Below are positions 36,050 through 44,428 of a stretch of DNA of 64,000 nucleotides, piece after piece; the stretch's first letter is position 1, and every line of letters begins with the position of its first letter. Source of the DNA: Mesorhizobium sp. B4-1-3. Lineage in GTDB: Bacteria; Pseudomonadota; Alphaproteobacteria; Rhizobiales; Rhizobiaceae. The notes under the pieces are model-generated. The model had not been told where the DNA came from. It worked only from the letters and a program-made list of their open reading frames with translations, and did no database searches. Location of the stretch: assembly GCF_006439355.1 (NCBI RefSeq), contig NZ_VFTG01000001.1, positions 248,001-312,000 on the forward strand, written 5' to 3'. The position numbers were made by a program, and so were the translations under genes.

Positions 36050-36121
36050 CTGGGTGATCCTAAAACTTGCCGTGACCGGCGCTCACGCCGGCCGGTTGAT
36101 CGCAAAACAGCTGAGCCGGCA

Positions 36122-37375
36122 TCAGTGCGCCACCGCCGCCGCCGCCGCCTCGTCGATGAGACGGCCGGTGCGGAAGCGCTCGAGCGTGAAGGGCGCGTTG
36201 ATCGGGTGCGGCTCATCTTTGGCGATCGTGTGCGCGAAGACATTGCCCGAGCCGGGCGTCGCCTTGAAGCCGCCCGTGCCCCAGCCGCAATTGACGTAAA
36301 GCCCCTTGACCGGCGTCTTCGCCAGGATCGGCGAGCGGTCCGGCGTCACGTCGACGATGCCGCCCCAGGAGCGCAGCATCTTCATGCGCGTGAAGATCGG
36401 GAACATTTCGCAGATGGCGTCGAGCGTGTGCTGCAATATGTGCAGGCCGCCGGTTTGCGAATAGGACACATACTGGTCGGTGCCGGCGCCGATCACCAGC
36501 TCGCCCTTGTCGGACTGAGAGATATAGGCGTGCACCGTGTTCGACATCACCACGCATGGCACCACAGGCTTGATCGGCTCCGACACCAGCGCCTGCAGCG
36601 GATAGCTTTCGAGCGGCATGCGCACGCCGGCCATGTTCATGATGACGGAGGAATGGCCGGCCGCGACCACGCCGACCTTCTTGGCGCCGATGAAGCCGCG
36701 CGTCGTCTCCACGCCGCTGACCGCGCCGTTCGCCGCCCGCTTGATGCCGGTGACCTCGCAATTCTGGATGATGTGCACGCCGCGCGCCGAGGCGCCGCGC
36801 GCATAGCCCCAGGCCACCGCATCGTGACGCGCCGTGCCGCCGCGCCGCTGCAGCGCCGCGCCCATCACCGGATAGCGCGCCTCCTTGGAGATGTTGAGCG
36901 GCGGGCAGAATGCCTTCGCCTCTTCCGGCGTCAGCCATTCATTGTCGATGCCGTTGAGGCGGTTGGCATGGATGTGGCGTTTGAACACCTGCACGTCATG
37001 GACGTTGTGCGCCAGCATCATGACGCCGCGCGCCGAATACATGACGTTGTAGTTGAGCTCCTGGGAGAGCCCGTCCCACAACTTCAGCGCATGATCGTAG
37101 ATGCCGGCGCTTTCGTCATAGAGGTAGTTGGAGCGGATGATGGTGGTGTTGCGGCCGGTGTTGCCGCCGCCGAGCCAGCCCTTCTCCAGCACCGCGATGT
37201 TGGTGATGCCGTGCTCGCTCGCCAGATAATAGGCCGTCGCCAGGCCATGCCCGCCGGCGCCGACGATGATGACGTCGTATTCTTTCTTCGGCTCGGGCGA
37301 GGTCCACTGCTCTTCCCAGCCCTTGTGGCCGCGCATCGCCTCGCGGGCAATGGCGAATACCGAGTATTTCTTCAC
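36122..37375 (-). CDS. soxB: Sarcosine oxidase subunit beta
   Basis: A 417-residue FAD/FMN subunit that carries the sarcosine oxidation site. The dinucleotide fold is [20 protein letters not shown], followed by [20 protein letters not shown] typical of the beta subunit, and it ends with [17 protein letters not shown] for flavin binding. GTG 37375 is chosen over TTG 37393, as it follows GCGAGG and gives the standard length. First gene of the sox operon. Confidence 0.94.
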   Translation of the reverse strand: MKKYSVFAIAREAMRGHKGWEEQWTSPEPKKEYDVIIVGAGGHGLATAYYLASEHGITNIAVLEKGWLGGGNTGRNTTIIRSNYLYDESAGIYDHALKLWDGLSQELNYNVMYSARGVMMLAHNVHDVQVFKRHIHANRLNGIDNEWLTPEEAKAFCPPLNISKEARYPVMGAALQRRGGTARHDAVAWGYARGASARGVHIIQNCEVTGIKRAANGAVSGVETTRGFIGAKKVGVVAAGHSSVIMNMAGVRMPLESYPLQALVSEPIKPVVPCVVMSNTVHAYISQSDKGELVIGAGTDQYVSYSQTGGLHILQHTLDAICEMFPIFTRMKMLRSWGGIVDVTPDRSPILAKTPVKGLYVNCGWGTGGFKATPGSGNVFAHTIAKDEPHPINAPFTLERFRTGRLIDEAAAAAVAH

Positions 37376-37444
37376 GTTGTAGCCTCGCGCCAAAAATCGC
37401 GGATGTCGTTCGGGCCTCTCCCGTCACGCGAGGTGTATCACTAG

Positions 37445-37621
37445 CGAAACCGCGGTGTCATCCTTGCGCTGTTTGCGACGACGGTTGCCGCTTTGCGCCA
37501 CGGTGAAAACGAAGCCCCGGCTCTGGCCGGTCACGCGGCCATCGGCATCGTCATGGCTCTGCTGATTGCCCTCAGCTACGCCTTCTCGGTGAACAGGCTG
37601 GCTTGGCTGTTGCGGCAGTAG
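37445..37621 (+). pseudogene. Orphan 3' fragment of a membrane-protein gene
   Basis: An open stretch after an in-frame TAG at 37442 has no start codon and reads ILALFATTVAALRHGENE, then AAIGIVMALLIALSYAFSV and NRLAWLLRQ-stop. This looks like two helices with a loop, the tail of a lost membrane gene. The soxB start is just upstream on the other strand. I do not recognise the family. Confidence 0.4.
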
Positions 37622-37724
37622 GACAATGATGGCCGGTGCCGGTTTCGGGTGGCCGCGGCAATCCTCATCTGCGACCAAGCGTCCATTCGCCGGCAAGCCC
37701 GGCACAAAGGAAGGATGCAGAGAC

Positions 37725-38483
37725 ATGTTCACCCTTACAAACAAGGTCGCAATCGTCACCGGCGCAAGTTCCGGCATCGGCCGCGCAACCGCGAAGCTGT
37801 TTGCCGAGCAAGGCGCAAGCCTGGTCGCCGCCGCTCGGCGTCAAGCCGAGCTCGACGCGCTCGTCGGCGAGATCGAGGATACCGGCGGTACGGCGGCCGC
37901 GCTTGCAGGCGATGTAAGGGACGAAGCCTATGCCCAGGCTTTGGTGGAGCTCGCTGTAACGCGCTTCGGCGGCCTCGACATCGCCTTCAACAACGCCGGC
38001 GCCGTTGGCGCGATGGGGCCAGTGCCCGACATGGCGCCGGCGACCTGGCATGAGACAATGGACACCAACCTGACCAGCGCCTATCTCGCCGCCAGGCACC
38101 AGATACCGGCGATGCTGGAGCGCGGCAGCGGCTCGCTGATCTTCACCTCGAGCTTCGTCGGCTACACCGCCGGGATGCCGGGTATGGCTGCCTATGCCGC
38201 GGCCAAGGCCGGCCTGATCGGGCTGACGCAGGTGCTGGCCGCCGAATACGGCCCAAGAGGTTTGCGCGTCAACGCGTTGCTGCCCGGCGGCACCGACACG
38301 CCCGGCGCGACCACGACCACGCCCGAGGCGCGCGCTTTCGTCGAAGGCATTCACGCGCTGAAGCGCATGGCGCAGCCGGAGGAGATCGCACGCTCTGCGC
38401 TCTATCTCGCCTCGGATGCCTCGAGCTTCACCACCGGCACCGCCTTGTTTGCCGATGGCGGCGTCTCGATCAACCGGACGTGA
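37725..38483 (+). CDS. SDR family oxidoreductase
   Basis: A 252-residue short-chain dehydrogenase. VTGASSGIGRATA is at about residues 11-23, FNNAGAVGAMG (with Phe in place of the first Asn of NNAG context) near 88, IFTSSFVG with the active Ser, and AAYAAAKAG with Tyr/Lys. The C-terminus has LFADGGVSI. ATG 37725 follows AAAGGAAGG. It stands alone; substrate unknown. Confidence 0.87.
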   Translation: MFTLTNKVAIVTGASSGIGRATAKLFAEQGASLVAAARRQAELDALVGEIEDTGGTAAALAGDVRDEAYAQALVELAVTRFGGLDIAFNNAGAVGAMGPVPDMAPATWHETMDTNLTSAYLAARHQIPAMLERGSGSLIFTSSFVGYTAGMPGMAAYAAAKAGLIGLTQVLAAEYGPRGLRVNALLPGGTDTPGATTTTPEARAFVEGIHALKRMAQPEEIARSALYLASDASSFTTGTALFADGGVSINRT

Positions 38484-38591
38484 TCCATCTGACCGCTGGA
38501 AAAAGGTCCATCCGCTGAAATGTAGCGGTGCGGCCTTGCATTTCGGCACAAATTGACGATTTCGTTTCCCGTCGAAAATGGACGGGAAACG

Positions 38592-38978
38592 ATGCTGCTG
38601 ATCAGAACCTATGTTGCCCAGAGCGCTATCGAAGGCGTCGGCGTGTTCGCCGCCGAGCCGATCCGCAAGGGTACTTCGATCTGGCGGCTCGACCCGGATT
38701 TCGACCGGCTGATCCCGATGGATAAATATGAGGCGGCGCCGCCGCATCTGCGCGAGTTGCTCGACCGCTACGCCTATCCGAGCCCCGACAAGCCCGGCTT
38801 CATGGTCTATGAGGTCGACAATGGCCGCTTCATGAACCACTCCGAGCGGCCGAACACCGATTTCTCGCAATATGGCGGCGCCACCGCCATTCGCGACATC
38901 GCCGCCGGCGAGGAAATCACCTGCGACTATGGCGAGTTTTTCGAGGACTTTGCGCGCCTCCATCTGACGACCGCGTAG
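38592..38978 (+). CDS. SET domain-containing protein
   Basis: A 128-residue protein that consists of one SET domain, the lysine methyltransferase fold. Motifs in order: [15 protein letters not shown] (SAM site), [13 protein letters not shown] (the NHS element of SET proteins) and [14 protein letters not shown] (the Y-G pair). It lacks pre- and post-SET cysteine regions. Bacterial one-domain SET proteins exist in many proteobacteria and may methylate a ribosomal or other protein; the target is unknown. ATG 38592 follows GGGAAA. Confidence 0.85.
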   Translation: MLLIRTYVAQSAIEGVGVFAAEPIRKGTSIWRLDPDFDRLIPMDKYEAAPPHLRELLDRYAYPSPDKPGFMVYEVDNGRFMNHSERPNTDFSQYGGATAIRDIAAGEEITCDYGEFFEDFARLHLTTA

Positions 38979-39156
38979 GGCGAACAAATGTCCGGGCGCA
39001 GCGCTCGGGTTTTTGATAGCTGTTCCGGCAATCAGAGGTGGACATGCCAGCCTGATTCTGCTATCAGCCGCCACAATTCGCGGTGCAGCTCGCCGCGGAG
39101 GCATGTCAGCTATGGCTGTTTGCCTAACGATTTCAAACCCGAAGACAGGATTGCCC

Positions 39157-39423
39157 GTGCAGGTACTCGTCCGCGACAACAACGTTGATCAGGCGCTTCG
39201 CGCGCTGAAGAAGAAGATGCAGCGCGAAGGAATTTTCCGCGAAATGAAGATGCGCGGTCATTACGAGAAGCCGTCCGAGAAGCGTGCCCGCGAGAAGGCG
39301 GAAGCCGTGCGCCGCGCCCGCAAGCTGGCCCGCAAGCGCGCCCAGCGCGAAGGCCTGCTGCCGATGACCCCGCGCCCGGCTCCGGCTGGTGCTGCCGGCG
39401 CATCGCGCTCGCCGCGCTCATAA
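39157..39423 (+). CDS. rpsU: 30S ribosomal protein S21
   Basis: An 88-residue S21. [20 protein letters not shown] and [20 protein letters not shown] match the conserved core, and the Arg/Lys-rich region follows. The last 20 residues ([17 protein letters not shown]) are a low-complexity tail often seen in rhizobia. GTG 39157 follows AGGA. S21 acts in initiation near the anti-Shine-Dalgarno site. Monocistronic, with a strong terminator. Confidence 0.95.
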   Translation: MQVLVRDNNVDQALRALKKKMQREGIFREMKMRGHYEKPSEKRAREKAEAVRRARKLARKRAQREGLLPMTPRPAPAGAAGASRSPRS

Positions 39424-39457
39424 CGCCAATTTTTCGTCCTTTTCGAAGGATACCGAG

Positions 39458-39490
39458 GGTGGCGCGATGCGAAATCGCCGCCACCTTTTT
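39458..39490 (+). terminator. Rho-independent terminator of rpsU
   Basis: GGTGGC and GCCACC pair, extended by GCGAT/ATCGC with one bulged base, and are followed by TTTTTG. It lies 35 bases after the rpsU stop. Confidence 0.85.
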
Positions 39491-39555
39491 GTTTATAGAT
39501 TCGAGCCGGTTCGGAGAGGGAACGGACTGACGGCGCCGCGGCAGTGAGGACAAAG

Positions 39556-40407
39556 ATGAACGCTATTACCGTAGAGCGCGGAACCGCTTTTCGCGGCTTC
39601 GCACTGACGGCGGCCCTGCTTTCGGGTCTGGTGCTTGCAGCATGCCAGACGACCCCGACAGGTGAGTTCAACTCGATCGACAAGGCGCAGGCGTCGAGCG
39701 AGAACATCTCCTCGCTTTCGGCGGTCATCCAGCGCAATCCGCAGGATCCCGAGGGATACAACGTGCGCGGTTCGGCCTATGGTCGCGGCGGCCAGTACCA
39801 GGCGGCGCTGAAGGACTTCAACCAGGCGATCCAGCTCAATCCGAACTTCTATCAGGCCTATTCGAACCGCGCGCTGATCCAGCGCTTCCTCGGCAATCAG
39901 CAAGCCGCTTTGGCCGACTACAACCGCGCGATCCAGATCAACGCCAACTACGATGCCGCCTATATCGGCCGCGGCAATCTCTACCGCAAGGCTGGCCGCA
40001 CGCAGGACGCCTTCAACGACTTCCAGAAAGCGATCCAGCTCGACACCACCGATGCCCGCGCCTACCACAATCGCGGTCTGATCTATCAGAGCCAGGGTCA
40101 GCACAAATTCGCCATCGAGGATTTCTCGACCGCGATCTCGCTGGCGCCGGACGCTGCCGAGCCCTACAACGGCCGCGGCCTCTCCTATCTGGCGACAGGC
40201 GACGAGGACAACGCCTTCGCCGACTTCAACATGGCCATCAAGCTCGACGGCAAGAACGCCGAGGCCTGGGCCAACCAGGCGCTGATCTACGAAAAGCGTG
40301 GCGACAAGGCCAAGGCTTCCAAGTCCTATCGCGAGGCCATCCGTCTCAACCCCGGCTATCAGCCGGCCAAGGACGGCCTGTCGCGCGTCGGTGGCAGCGC
40401 CAGCTGA
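39556..40407 (+). CDS. TPR-repeat lipoprotein
   Basis: A 283-residue lipoprotein. The N-terminus has a hydrophobic stretch and the lipobox LVLAAC with Cys30, so it is membrane anchored. From residue 55 on it has about six tetratricopeptide repeats, each of the form A-Y-x-N-R-A/G-L...A-x-x-D-F/Y-x-x-A-I-x-L (for example YSNRALIQRFLGNQQAALAD). NlpI-like proteins of this layout bind envelope enzymes such as peptidoglycan hydrolases. ATG 39556 follows GAGGA. Not in an obvious operon. Confidence 0.87.
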   Translation: MNAITVERGTAFRGFALTAALLSGLVLAACQTTPTGEFNSIDKAQASSENISSLSAVIQRNPQDPEGYNVRGSAYGRGGQYQAALKDFNQAIQLNPNFYQAYSNRALIQRFLGNQQAALADYNRAIQINANYDAAYIGRGNLYRKAGRTQDAFNDFQKAIQLDTTDARAYHNRGLIYQSQGQHKFAIEDFSTAISLAPDAAEPYNGRGLSYLATGDEDNAFADFNMAIKLDGKNAEAWANQALIYEKRGDKAKASKSYREAIRLNPGYQPAKDGLSRVGGSAS

Positions 40408-40620
40408 TCGGAAGCCGACGCCGCAAGAACGGGCGAATTGCAGGACGTTCGGTCGCCGCCGGCGCCTATAATCTTGTGCCGTGGAGACGCCGATAGCGAT
40501 CCGTTAACCGCCCAGCGCAATGCGTTAACCTCTGCCATGTTCGCGCCAATTTTTCGGCGGAACGCTCGACGCACCTCGATCGTTTAAGCGGGGCCCAATT
40601 TTCGCGAAAGGACCTTTCCA

Positions 40621-41097
40621 ATGATCAAATCCCTTGCCTGTGCCGCTGCCGCGCTTGCCGCGACGGTCCTCGCTTCTCCGGTAAGCGCCGGCACGCTCCG
40701 GCTCGGCACGCTCGATTGCAGCATCGACGGTGGCGTCGGCTACGTTATCACCTCGAACAAGGGTGTCTCCTGCGTCTTCCGCCCCTCCCATCACGGCCCG
40801 GCTGAGATTTATACCGGGATGATCTCCAAACTCGGCGTCGATGTCGGCCAGACACATCAGGGCCAGCTCGTCTGGGCGGTGCTCGCCGCAACGCGCCATC
40901 GCGACGCGGGCGACCTTGCCGGCAGCTATTACGGCGTCAACGCCGAGGCTTCGGTAGTAACCGGCGGCGGCGCCAATCTCCTGGTAGGCGGTCTCGACGG
41001 CGCCTTCATGCTGGAGCCGCTCAGCGTGCAGGCGCAGACCGGCCTCAACCTGGCCGTCACCGTAGCGTCGCTGGATCTCGTCCACTCCTATAAATGA
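40621..41097 (+). CDS. DUF992 family exported protein
   Basis: A 158-residue protein with a signal peptide (MIKSLACAAAALAATVLASP, cleavage after VSA). The mature part shows the DUF992 pattern: LGTLDCSIDGGVGYVITSNK, a second Cys (GVSCVFRP), YTGMISKLGVDVG and GGANLLVGG. The two Cys probably form a disulfide in the periplasm. Function of this alphaproteobacterial family is unknown. AAAGGACC precedes the start. A small AGCC/GGCT hairpin with TTTT sits at its stop codon. Confidence 0.85.
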   Translation: MIKSLACAAAALAATVLASPVSAGTLRLGTLDCSIDGGVGYVITSNKGVSCVFRPSHHGPAEIYTGMISKLGVDVGQTHQGQLVWAVLAATRHRDAGDLAGSYYGVNAEASVVTGGGANLLVGGLDGAFMLEPLSVQAQTGLNLAVTVASLDLVHSYK

Positions 41098-41127
41098 GCC
41101 TTCGGCTTTTCAAATTCGCTACGCAGC

Positions 41128-41161
41128 CACTCGGCCCGGAACATTTGTTCCGGGCCGAGTG
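41128..41161 (+). terminator. Near-perfect long hairpin after the DUF992 gene
   Basis: CACTCGGCCCGGAACA is followed, after two bases, by its exact complement, a 34-base palindrome 31 bases after the stop. No clear T-run follows, so it is a strong hairpin that may stop transcription with help or protect the mRNA end. Confidence 0.6.
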
Positions 41162-41324
41162 CTTTGGAAAGCCGATTCCTTCGGCGCCAGTGGTGGCTTG
41201 CCCCGAAATCGCGAAAAAGCCTGTTGAGCTCAACCGCGCTTGAGGTTCTACAAGCCGTACCGAACTGGATCTTGCCCCTCGTTCGCAACGCGGATGAGGT
41301 GCGCAGAACAAGCAGGAGATCGGC

Positions 41325-42776
41325 GTGACGGCAGCGAGCGGCAAAAAGGTGGCCAGCAACAGGATCGACTGGAGGGCGTTGTGGGCGAGCGGCGACCTGG
41401 CGCGCTTCTGCTTCGTCAGCCTCGGCATCCTGCTGCATGCCACCAACGAGACGATGGTGGCGACGGTGATGCCGGCCATGGTCGGCGACCTCGCGGGCGT
41501 GCAGCTGGTCGGCTGGTCGCCGGCGATCTATGAGCTCGGCGCGATCGTCGCCGGCGCCGCCGCCGGCCGGCTGGTCAGCTATGTCGCCCTGCGCTCCAAC
41601 ATGATGGTCGCCGCGCTGCTCTACGCGATCGGCGCGCTGATCTGCGCCGCAGCGCCCTCCATGCCGTTGTTCCTCGCTGGGCGCCTTGTCGAGGGGCTTG
41701 GCGGCGGCGCGCTTGTGTCGCTCGCCTTCGTGTCGGTCGAGCGCCTCTTTGCGCGCAACATCTGGCCGCAGCTCTTCGGCATCATGTCCGCGATCTGGGG
41801 CGTCGCGGCCTTCAGCGGCCCGATGCTCGGCGCGCTCATGACCGAGTTCCTGTCATGGCGCTGGGCTTTCGGCATCTTCACCTTCGGTGGCGCGGCGATG
41901 GCGCTGGCGAGCTTCATCGTGCTCGACACGCCCGAGGCGAGGAAGCCGCAGGTGGTCGGCGGCAAGGCGCCGCCCTTCCCCTATCCGGCGCTCGCCTGTC
42001 TCGCTCTCAGCGTCGTGCTGATCGCCGCTGCCGGCATCGACATTGCCCTGTTGCGCTCGTCACTGCTGCTCCTCCTCGGCCTGATCGGCTTGGCGCTGTT
42101 CTTCCGCATTGATGCCCTCAGGCCACGATCGCGGCTCTTTCCGTCGCCTTTGTTTTCATGGCGCTCGCCGCTTGGCAGCGGCATGACCATGGTTGCGGCG
42201 TTCTCCGTGGCAACCTGCACCTTCACCATTTACGGGCCGCTGCTTCTGACCACCCTGCACGGCATTCCGATCCTGACCACCGGCTACATCATCGCCGCTG
42301 AATCGATCGCCTGGTCGATCCTGTCGATCCTCATCGCCAATGCTCCGCTGGAGCGCGAGAGACTGATCATCGTCGTCGGTGCCCTGATGATCGCTTCCGG
42401 CCTCGCCGGCTTCGCCTACACCATCCCGGCAGGCTCGATCCCGCTCATTCTGCTGTGCGCCCTGCTGCAGGGCGGCGGCTTCGGCGTTTGCTGGCCCTTC
42501 CTTACGCGCGTCATCGTCGCCTCGGCGCGCGACGGCGAGCAGACGATCGCCTCCGCAGCCGTGCCGACCATGCAGCGCATCGGCTACGCGGTGGGCGCGG
42601 CGCTTGCCGGCATCGTCGCCAATGCCAGCGGCTTCTCGGAAGGCCTGACCCGTGAAGCCGCAGCAGGCGTTGCCGGCTGGCTGTTCCTCGCCTTCGTGCC
42701 TCTGGCTGTCGTGGGATGCATCGCCGCGCTGAGGACCGCGCTGCCGACGCTGCGGCCTCAGCAAGCGACCGGCTAG
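41325..42776 (+). CDS. MFS transporter (DHA2-like)
   Basis: A 483-residue carrier with about fourteen hydrophobic segments, longer than the twelve-helix MFS. LAGRLVEGLGGGALVSLAFV and GVAAFSGPMLGALMTEFLSWRW fit motif C of the drug:H+ antiporter group. GTG 41325 follows GGAGA. Substrate unknown. Its TAG stop is the first three bases of repeat copy A2. It is convergent to coaBC. Confidence 0.85.
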   Translation: MTAASGKKVASNRIDWRALWASGDLARFCFVSLGILLHATNETMVATVMPAMVGDLAGVQLVGWSPAIYELGAIVAGAAAGRLVSYVALRSNMMVAALLYAIGALICAAAPSMPLFLAGRLVEGLGGGALVSLAFVSVERLFARNIWPQLFGIMSAIWGVAAFSGPMLGALMTEFLSWRWAFGIFTFGGAAMALASFIVLDTPEARKPQVVGGKAPPFPYPALACLALSVVLIAAAGIDIALLRSSLLLLLGLIGLALFFRIDALRPRSRLFPSPLFSWRSPLGSGMTMVAAFSVATCTFTIYGPLLLTTLHGIPILTTGYIIAAESIAWSILSILIANAPLERERLIIVVGALMIASGLAGFAYTIPAGSIPLILLCALLQGGGFGVCWPFLTRVIVASARDGEQTIASAAVPTMQRIGYAVGAALAGIVANASGFSEGLTREAAAGVAGWLFLAFVPLAVVGCIAALRTALPTLRPQQATG

Positions 42777-42875
42777 AGCAATTCGAAGAAAAGTGTGAGC
42801 GGTTTTCCGTCGGGAATTGCGTAAACACAAAGAGATAGAGCGGTTCGCCGTTTCCGTGAAACGGTGAAACGCTCC
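42774..42875 (+). repeat. Two-hairpin intergenic repeat, family A, copy 2
   Basis: Begins TAGAGCAATTC, so its first TAG is the stop codon of the MFS gene. First hairpin GCAATTC...GAATTGC with inner TTTTCC; second hairpin AGAGCG...CGCT with CCGTTTC/GAAACGG. It ends three bases before the coaBC stop on the other strand. Confidence 0.85.
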
Positions 42876-42878
42876 AGG

Positions 42879-44354
42879 CTAAACCACGATGGTCTGCCGC
42901 AGACGCTCCGCGATCAGCGCGGCGAGCCGCGCCGCCACCTCATCCTTGCCCATTTCCGGCCATTCCTCGACGCCGCTCCTGGAGACGATGCGCACCTTGT
43001 TGCGGTCGCCGCCCATCACACCGGACGGACCGATCCCGCTTTCATGCGAGACGTCATTGGCGACGATGAAGTCCGCGCCCTTTTTCTTGAGCTTGGCCTC
43101 GGCATTGGCGATGAGGTCTTGCGTCTCGGCGGCGAAGCCGACGACAAGGCCCGGCCGCTGCGCATGATGGCCGATACCGGCAAGGATGTCGGGATTTTCG
43201 ACCATCTGCAGCGAAGGCGGCCCCTCGCCCGCCACTTTCTTGATCTTCTCGCCGGCGGCGTTTGCCGTGCGCCAGTCGGCCACGGCGGCGACGAACACGG
43301 CGGCATCCGCCGGCAGCAGGCTTTCGACCGCCTGCTTCATCTGGGCGGCCGTTTCGACATGGGTGGTCGCGACACCGGCCGGATCGGCGATGGTGACCGG
43401 ACCGGAGACCAGCCGCACATCGGCGCCGAGCTTTGCCAGCGCGGCCGCAATGCCGTGGCCCTGCTTGCCCGACGAGCGGTTGGCGATGTAGCGCACCGGG
43501 TCGATCGGCTCATGCGTCGGCCCGGAGGTGACGATGATCCTGCGGCCGGCTAGCGGCTTCGGCTTCTCGTCGAGCATCGCCTCGATCGAGGCGGCGATCT
43601 CCAGCGGCTCGGCCATGCGGCCCTCGCCCGCTTCGTTGCTCTCAGCCATCTCGCCCTTGGCAGGCCCGACAAAGGCGATGCCGTCCTTCTGCAAGATCGC
43701 CCGGTTGCGGCGCGTGGCGGCGTGCGCCCACATCTTCGGGTTCATCGCCGGCGCCATCAGCACCTTCTTGTCGGTTGCCAGAAGGACCGTCGAGGCAAGG
43801 TCGTTGGCGTGGCCGTTGGCAAGTTTCGCCATCAGGTCGGCGGTGGCGGGCGCCACCACCAACAGATCGGCCTCGCGCGACAGCCTGATATGGCCGACAT
43901 CGTGCTCGTCCTTGCGGTCGAACAGGTCGGTGAAGACATGGTCCGCCGAAAGCGCGCCGACCGACAGCGTGGTGACGAATTCCTGCGCGGCCGGCGTCAT
44001 CACCGCCCGCACCGAGGCGCCGCGCTCGCGCAGCCGTCGGATCAGGTCGAGTGACTTATAAGCGGCAATGCCGCCGCCGATGATGAGCAGGATGCGCTTG
44101 CCGGAGAGAGAACCCCGAGAAATTGATTTGGCGGACGCGGCGACAACCGGCGCCGCCTGCTCCTTCGAACCTGTCAGCGCACGCAGCGTCTTCTCGATCT
44201 CGCCAATGCGGTCGGCCTGCCCTGCCCTTCCTTCGACCGCGGCGCGTATCATTGCCCGTGCCTGCTCTTCCATCGAGCAGCCGTTTTCGGCGGCAAGCTG
44301 CCGCAGCAGATCCTTGACCGCGTTATCCAGATTGCGGATCGTGATGCTGGCCAT
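42879..44354 (-). CDS. coaBC: Bifunctional CoaBC with an N-terminal ribbon-helix-helix (FitA-like) domain
   Basis: A 491-residue protein. Residues 84-491 are CoaBC, which makes 4'-phosphopantetheine for coenzyme A: LLIIGGGIAAYKSLDLIRRL, the active-site His in DVGHIRLSREADL, PAMNPKMW of the decarboxylase, then TSGPTHEPIDPVRYIANRSS and the K-I-K-K motif of the ligase. Residues 1-45 (MASITIRNLDNAVKDLLRQL, CSMEEQARAMIRAA) match RHH antitoxins of the FitA/StbC type, linked by about 38 residues. No ATG, GTG or TTG lies between residue 35 and the CoaC domain, so the parts are one protein. The usual PIN partner toxin is absent. Confidence 0.92.
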   Translation of the reverse strand: MASITIRNLDNAVKDLLRQLAAENGCSMEEQARAMIRAAVEGRAGQADRIGEIEKTLRALTGSKEQAAPVVAASAKSISRGSLSGKRILLIIGGGIAAYKSLDLIRRLRERGASVRAVMTPAAQEFVTTLSVGALSADHVFTDLFDRKDEHDVGHIRLSREADLLVVAPATADLMAKLANGHANDLASTVLLATDKKVLMAPAMNPKMWAHAATRRNRAILQKDGIAFVGPAKGEMAESNEAGEGRMAEPLEIAASIEAMLDEKPKPLAGRRIIVTSGPTHEPIDPVRYIANRSSGKQGHGIAAALAKLGADVRLVSGPVTIADPAGVATTHVETAAQMKQAVESLLPADAAVFVAAVADWRTANAAGEKIKKVAGEGPPSLQMVENPDILAGIGHHAQRPGLVVGFAAETQDLIANAEAKLKKKGADFIVANDVSHESGIGPSGVMGGDRNKVRIVSRSGVEEWPEMGKDEVAARLAALIAERLRQTIVV

Positions 44355-44428
44355 GTGATTGCACTCGCTCCAGATAGCGCGCCTGCAATGATAGCAATGC
44401 AATCAATCAGCCGCAAGCCGCATGGGCA

